Of a DNA stretch of 64,000 nucleotides, positions 63,987-64,000 are shown piece by piece. The notes beneath the pieces were generated by a model, which was given only the letters and a program-made list of their open reading frames with translations, searched no databases and was not told the DNA's origin. Numbering within the stretch: the stretch's first letter is position 1; every line of letters starts with the position of its first letter. Origin of the DNA: Acidisphaera sp. S103 (lineage in GTDB: Bacteria; Pseudomonadota; Alphaproteobacteria; Acetobacterales; Acetobacteraceae); the NCBI RefSeq assembly GCF_009765975.1, contig NZ_LMUJ01000065.1, positions 1-64,000 on the forward strand. The letters are read 5' to 3'. The translations under genes and the position numbers were made by a program.

Positions 63987-64000
63987 CGTGACGAACCTGC

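Noticed and set aside
22129-64000. Integrase, relaxase or conjugation genes expected for an ICE
   Set aside because: None of the readable proteins shows tyrosine or serine recombinase, MOB relaxase or VirB/VirD4 motifs; the element type therefore cannot be named.

Overview
The window looks like a chromosome segment of a GC-rich alphaproteobacterium, probably Rhodospirillales/Acetobacteraceae. That placement is inferred from gene content: the mreBCD-mrdA-rodA order, a KaiC-like ATPase paired with a hybrid histidine kinase, and a fused ATP-grasp/alpha-E protein. No taxonomic marker such as rRNA is present.

Positions 1-22003 read as dense, orderly core genome. From left to right they hold a tricarballylate-type flavoprotein dehydrogenase with its GntR/FCD regulator, a polyprenyl-phosphate glycosyltransferase, and the rod-shape operon mreB-mreC-mreD-mrdA-rodA plus a small DUF3293-like gene (all minus strand). 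Next come a KaiC-like/hybrid-kinase pair, the ATP-grasp/alpha-E fusion, and a minus-strand run of a protease-fold PDZ protein, a metallo-beta-lactamase-fold hydrolase and an orphan DNA methyltransferase. A lipoprotein, an old-yellow-enzyme reductase and a pyridoxal kinase close the section.

At 22084-22128 lies the 3' half of a tRNA-Arg(UCU) gene, cut exactly at the anticodon loop. This is the classical scar of site-specific integration. Everything to its right behaves like an accessory island: mosaic composition, gene fragments, pseudogenes and many defence or toxin-antitoxin type genes. These include a DprA-like/HAD-phosphoribosyltransferase pair resembling ShosTA, a PIN-domain protein with an unknown partner, and a methyltransferase-nuclease fusion broken by one frameshift. 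They also include a SNF2 helicase overlapping an unknown gene whose product carries the same C-terminal AT-hook plus ribbon-helix-helix-like tail, a HipBA pair with a multiply broken toxin, and an MNT/HEPN pair whose HEPN gene is frameshifted inside its active-site motif. The SNF2/shared-tail pair is the best candidate here for an undescribed system.

From about 34 kb onward the island carries resistance, transport and stress genes. These are a tandem-duplicated GNAT, an Fsr-like MFS pump with a divergent AraC regulator, another MFS pump, a fluoride riboswitch with crcB, an acyltransferase, and an SRAP (YedK) gene with a decayed second copy at 35.3 kb. They are followed by a DHA2 pump, a translationally coupled DMT-MFP-RND efflux operon, peroxiredoxin, glutathione transferase, FucU/RbsD, an NTF2-like protein and two alkylation-repair genes (alkB, ogt). 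No integrase and no intact transposase is visible, so the other end of the island probably lies beyond the window.
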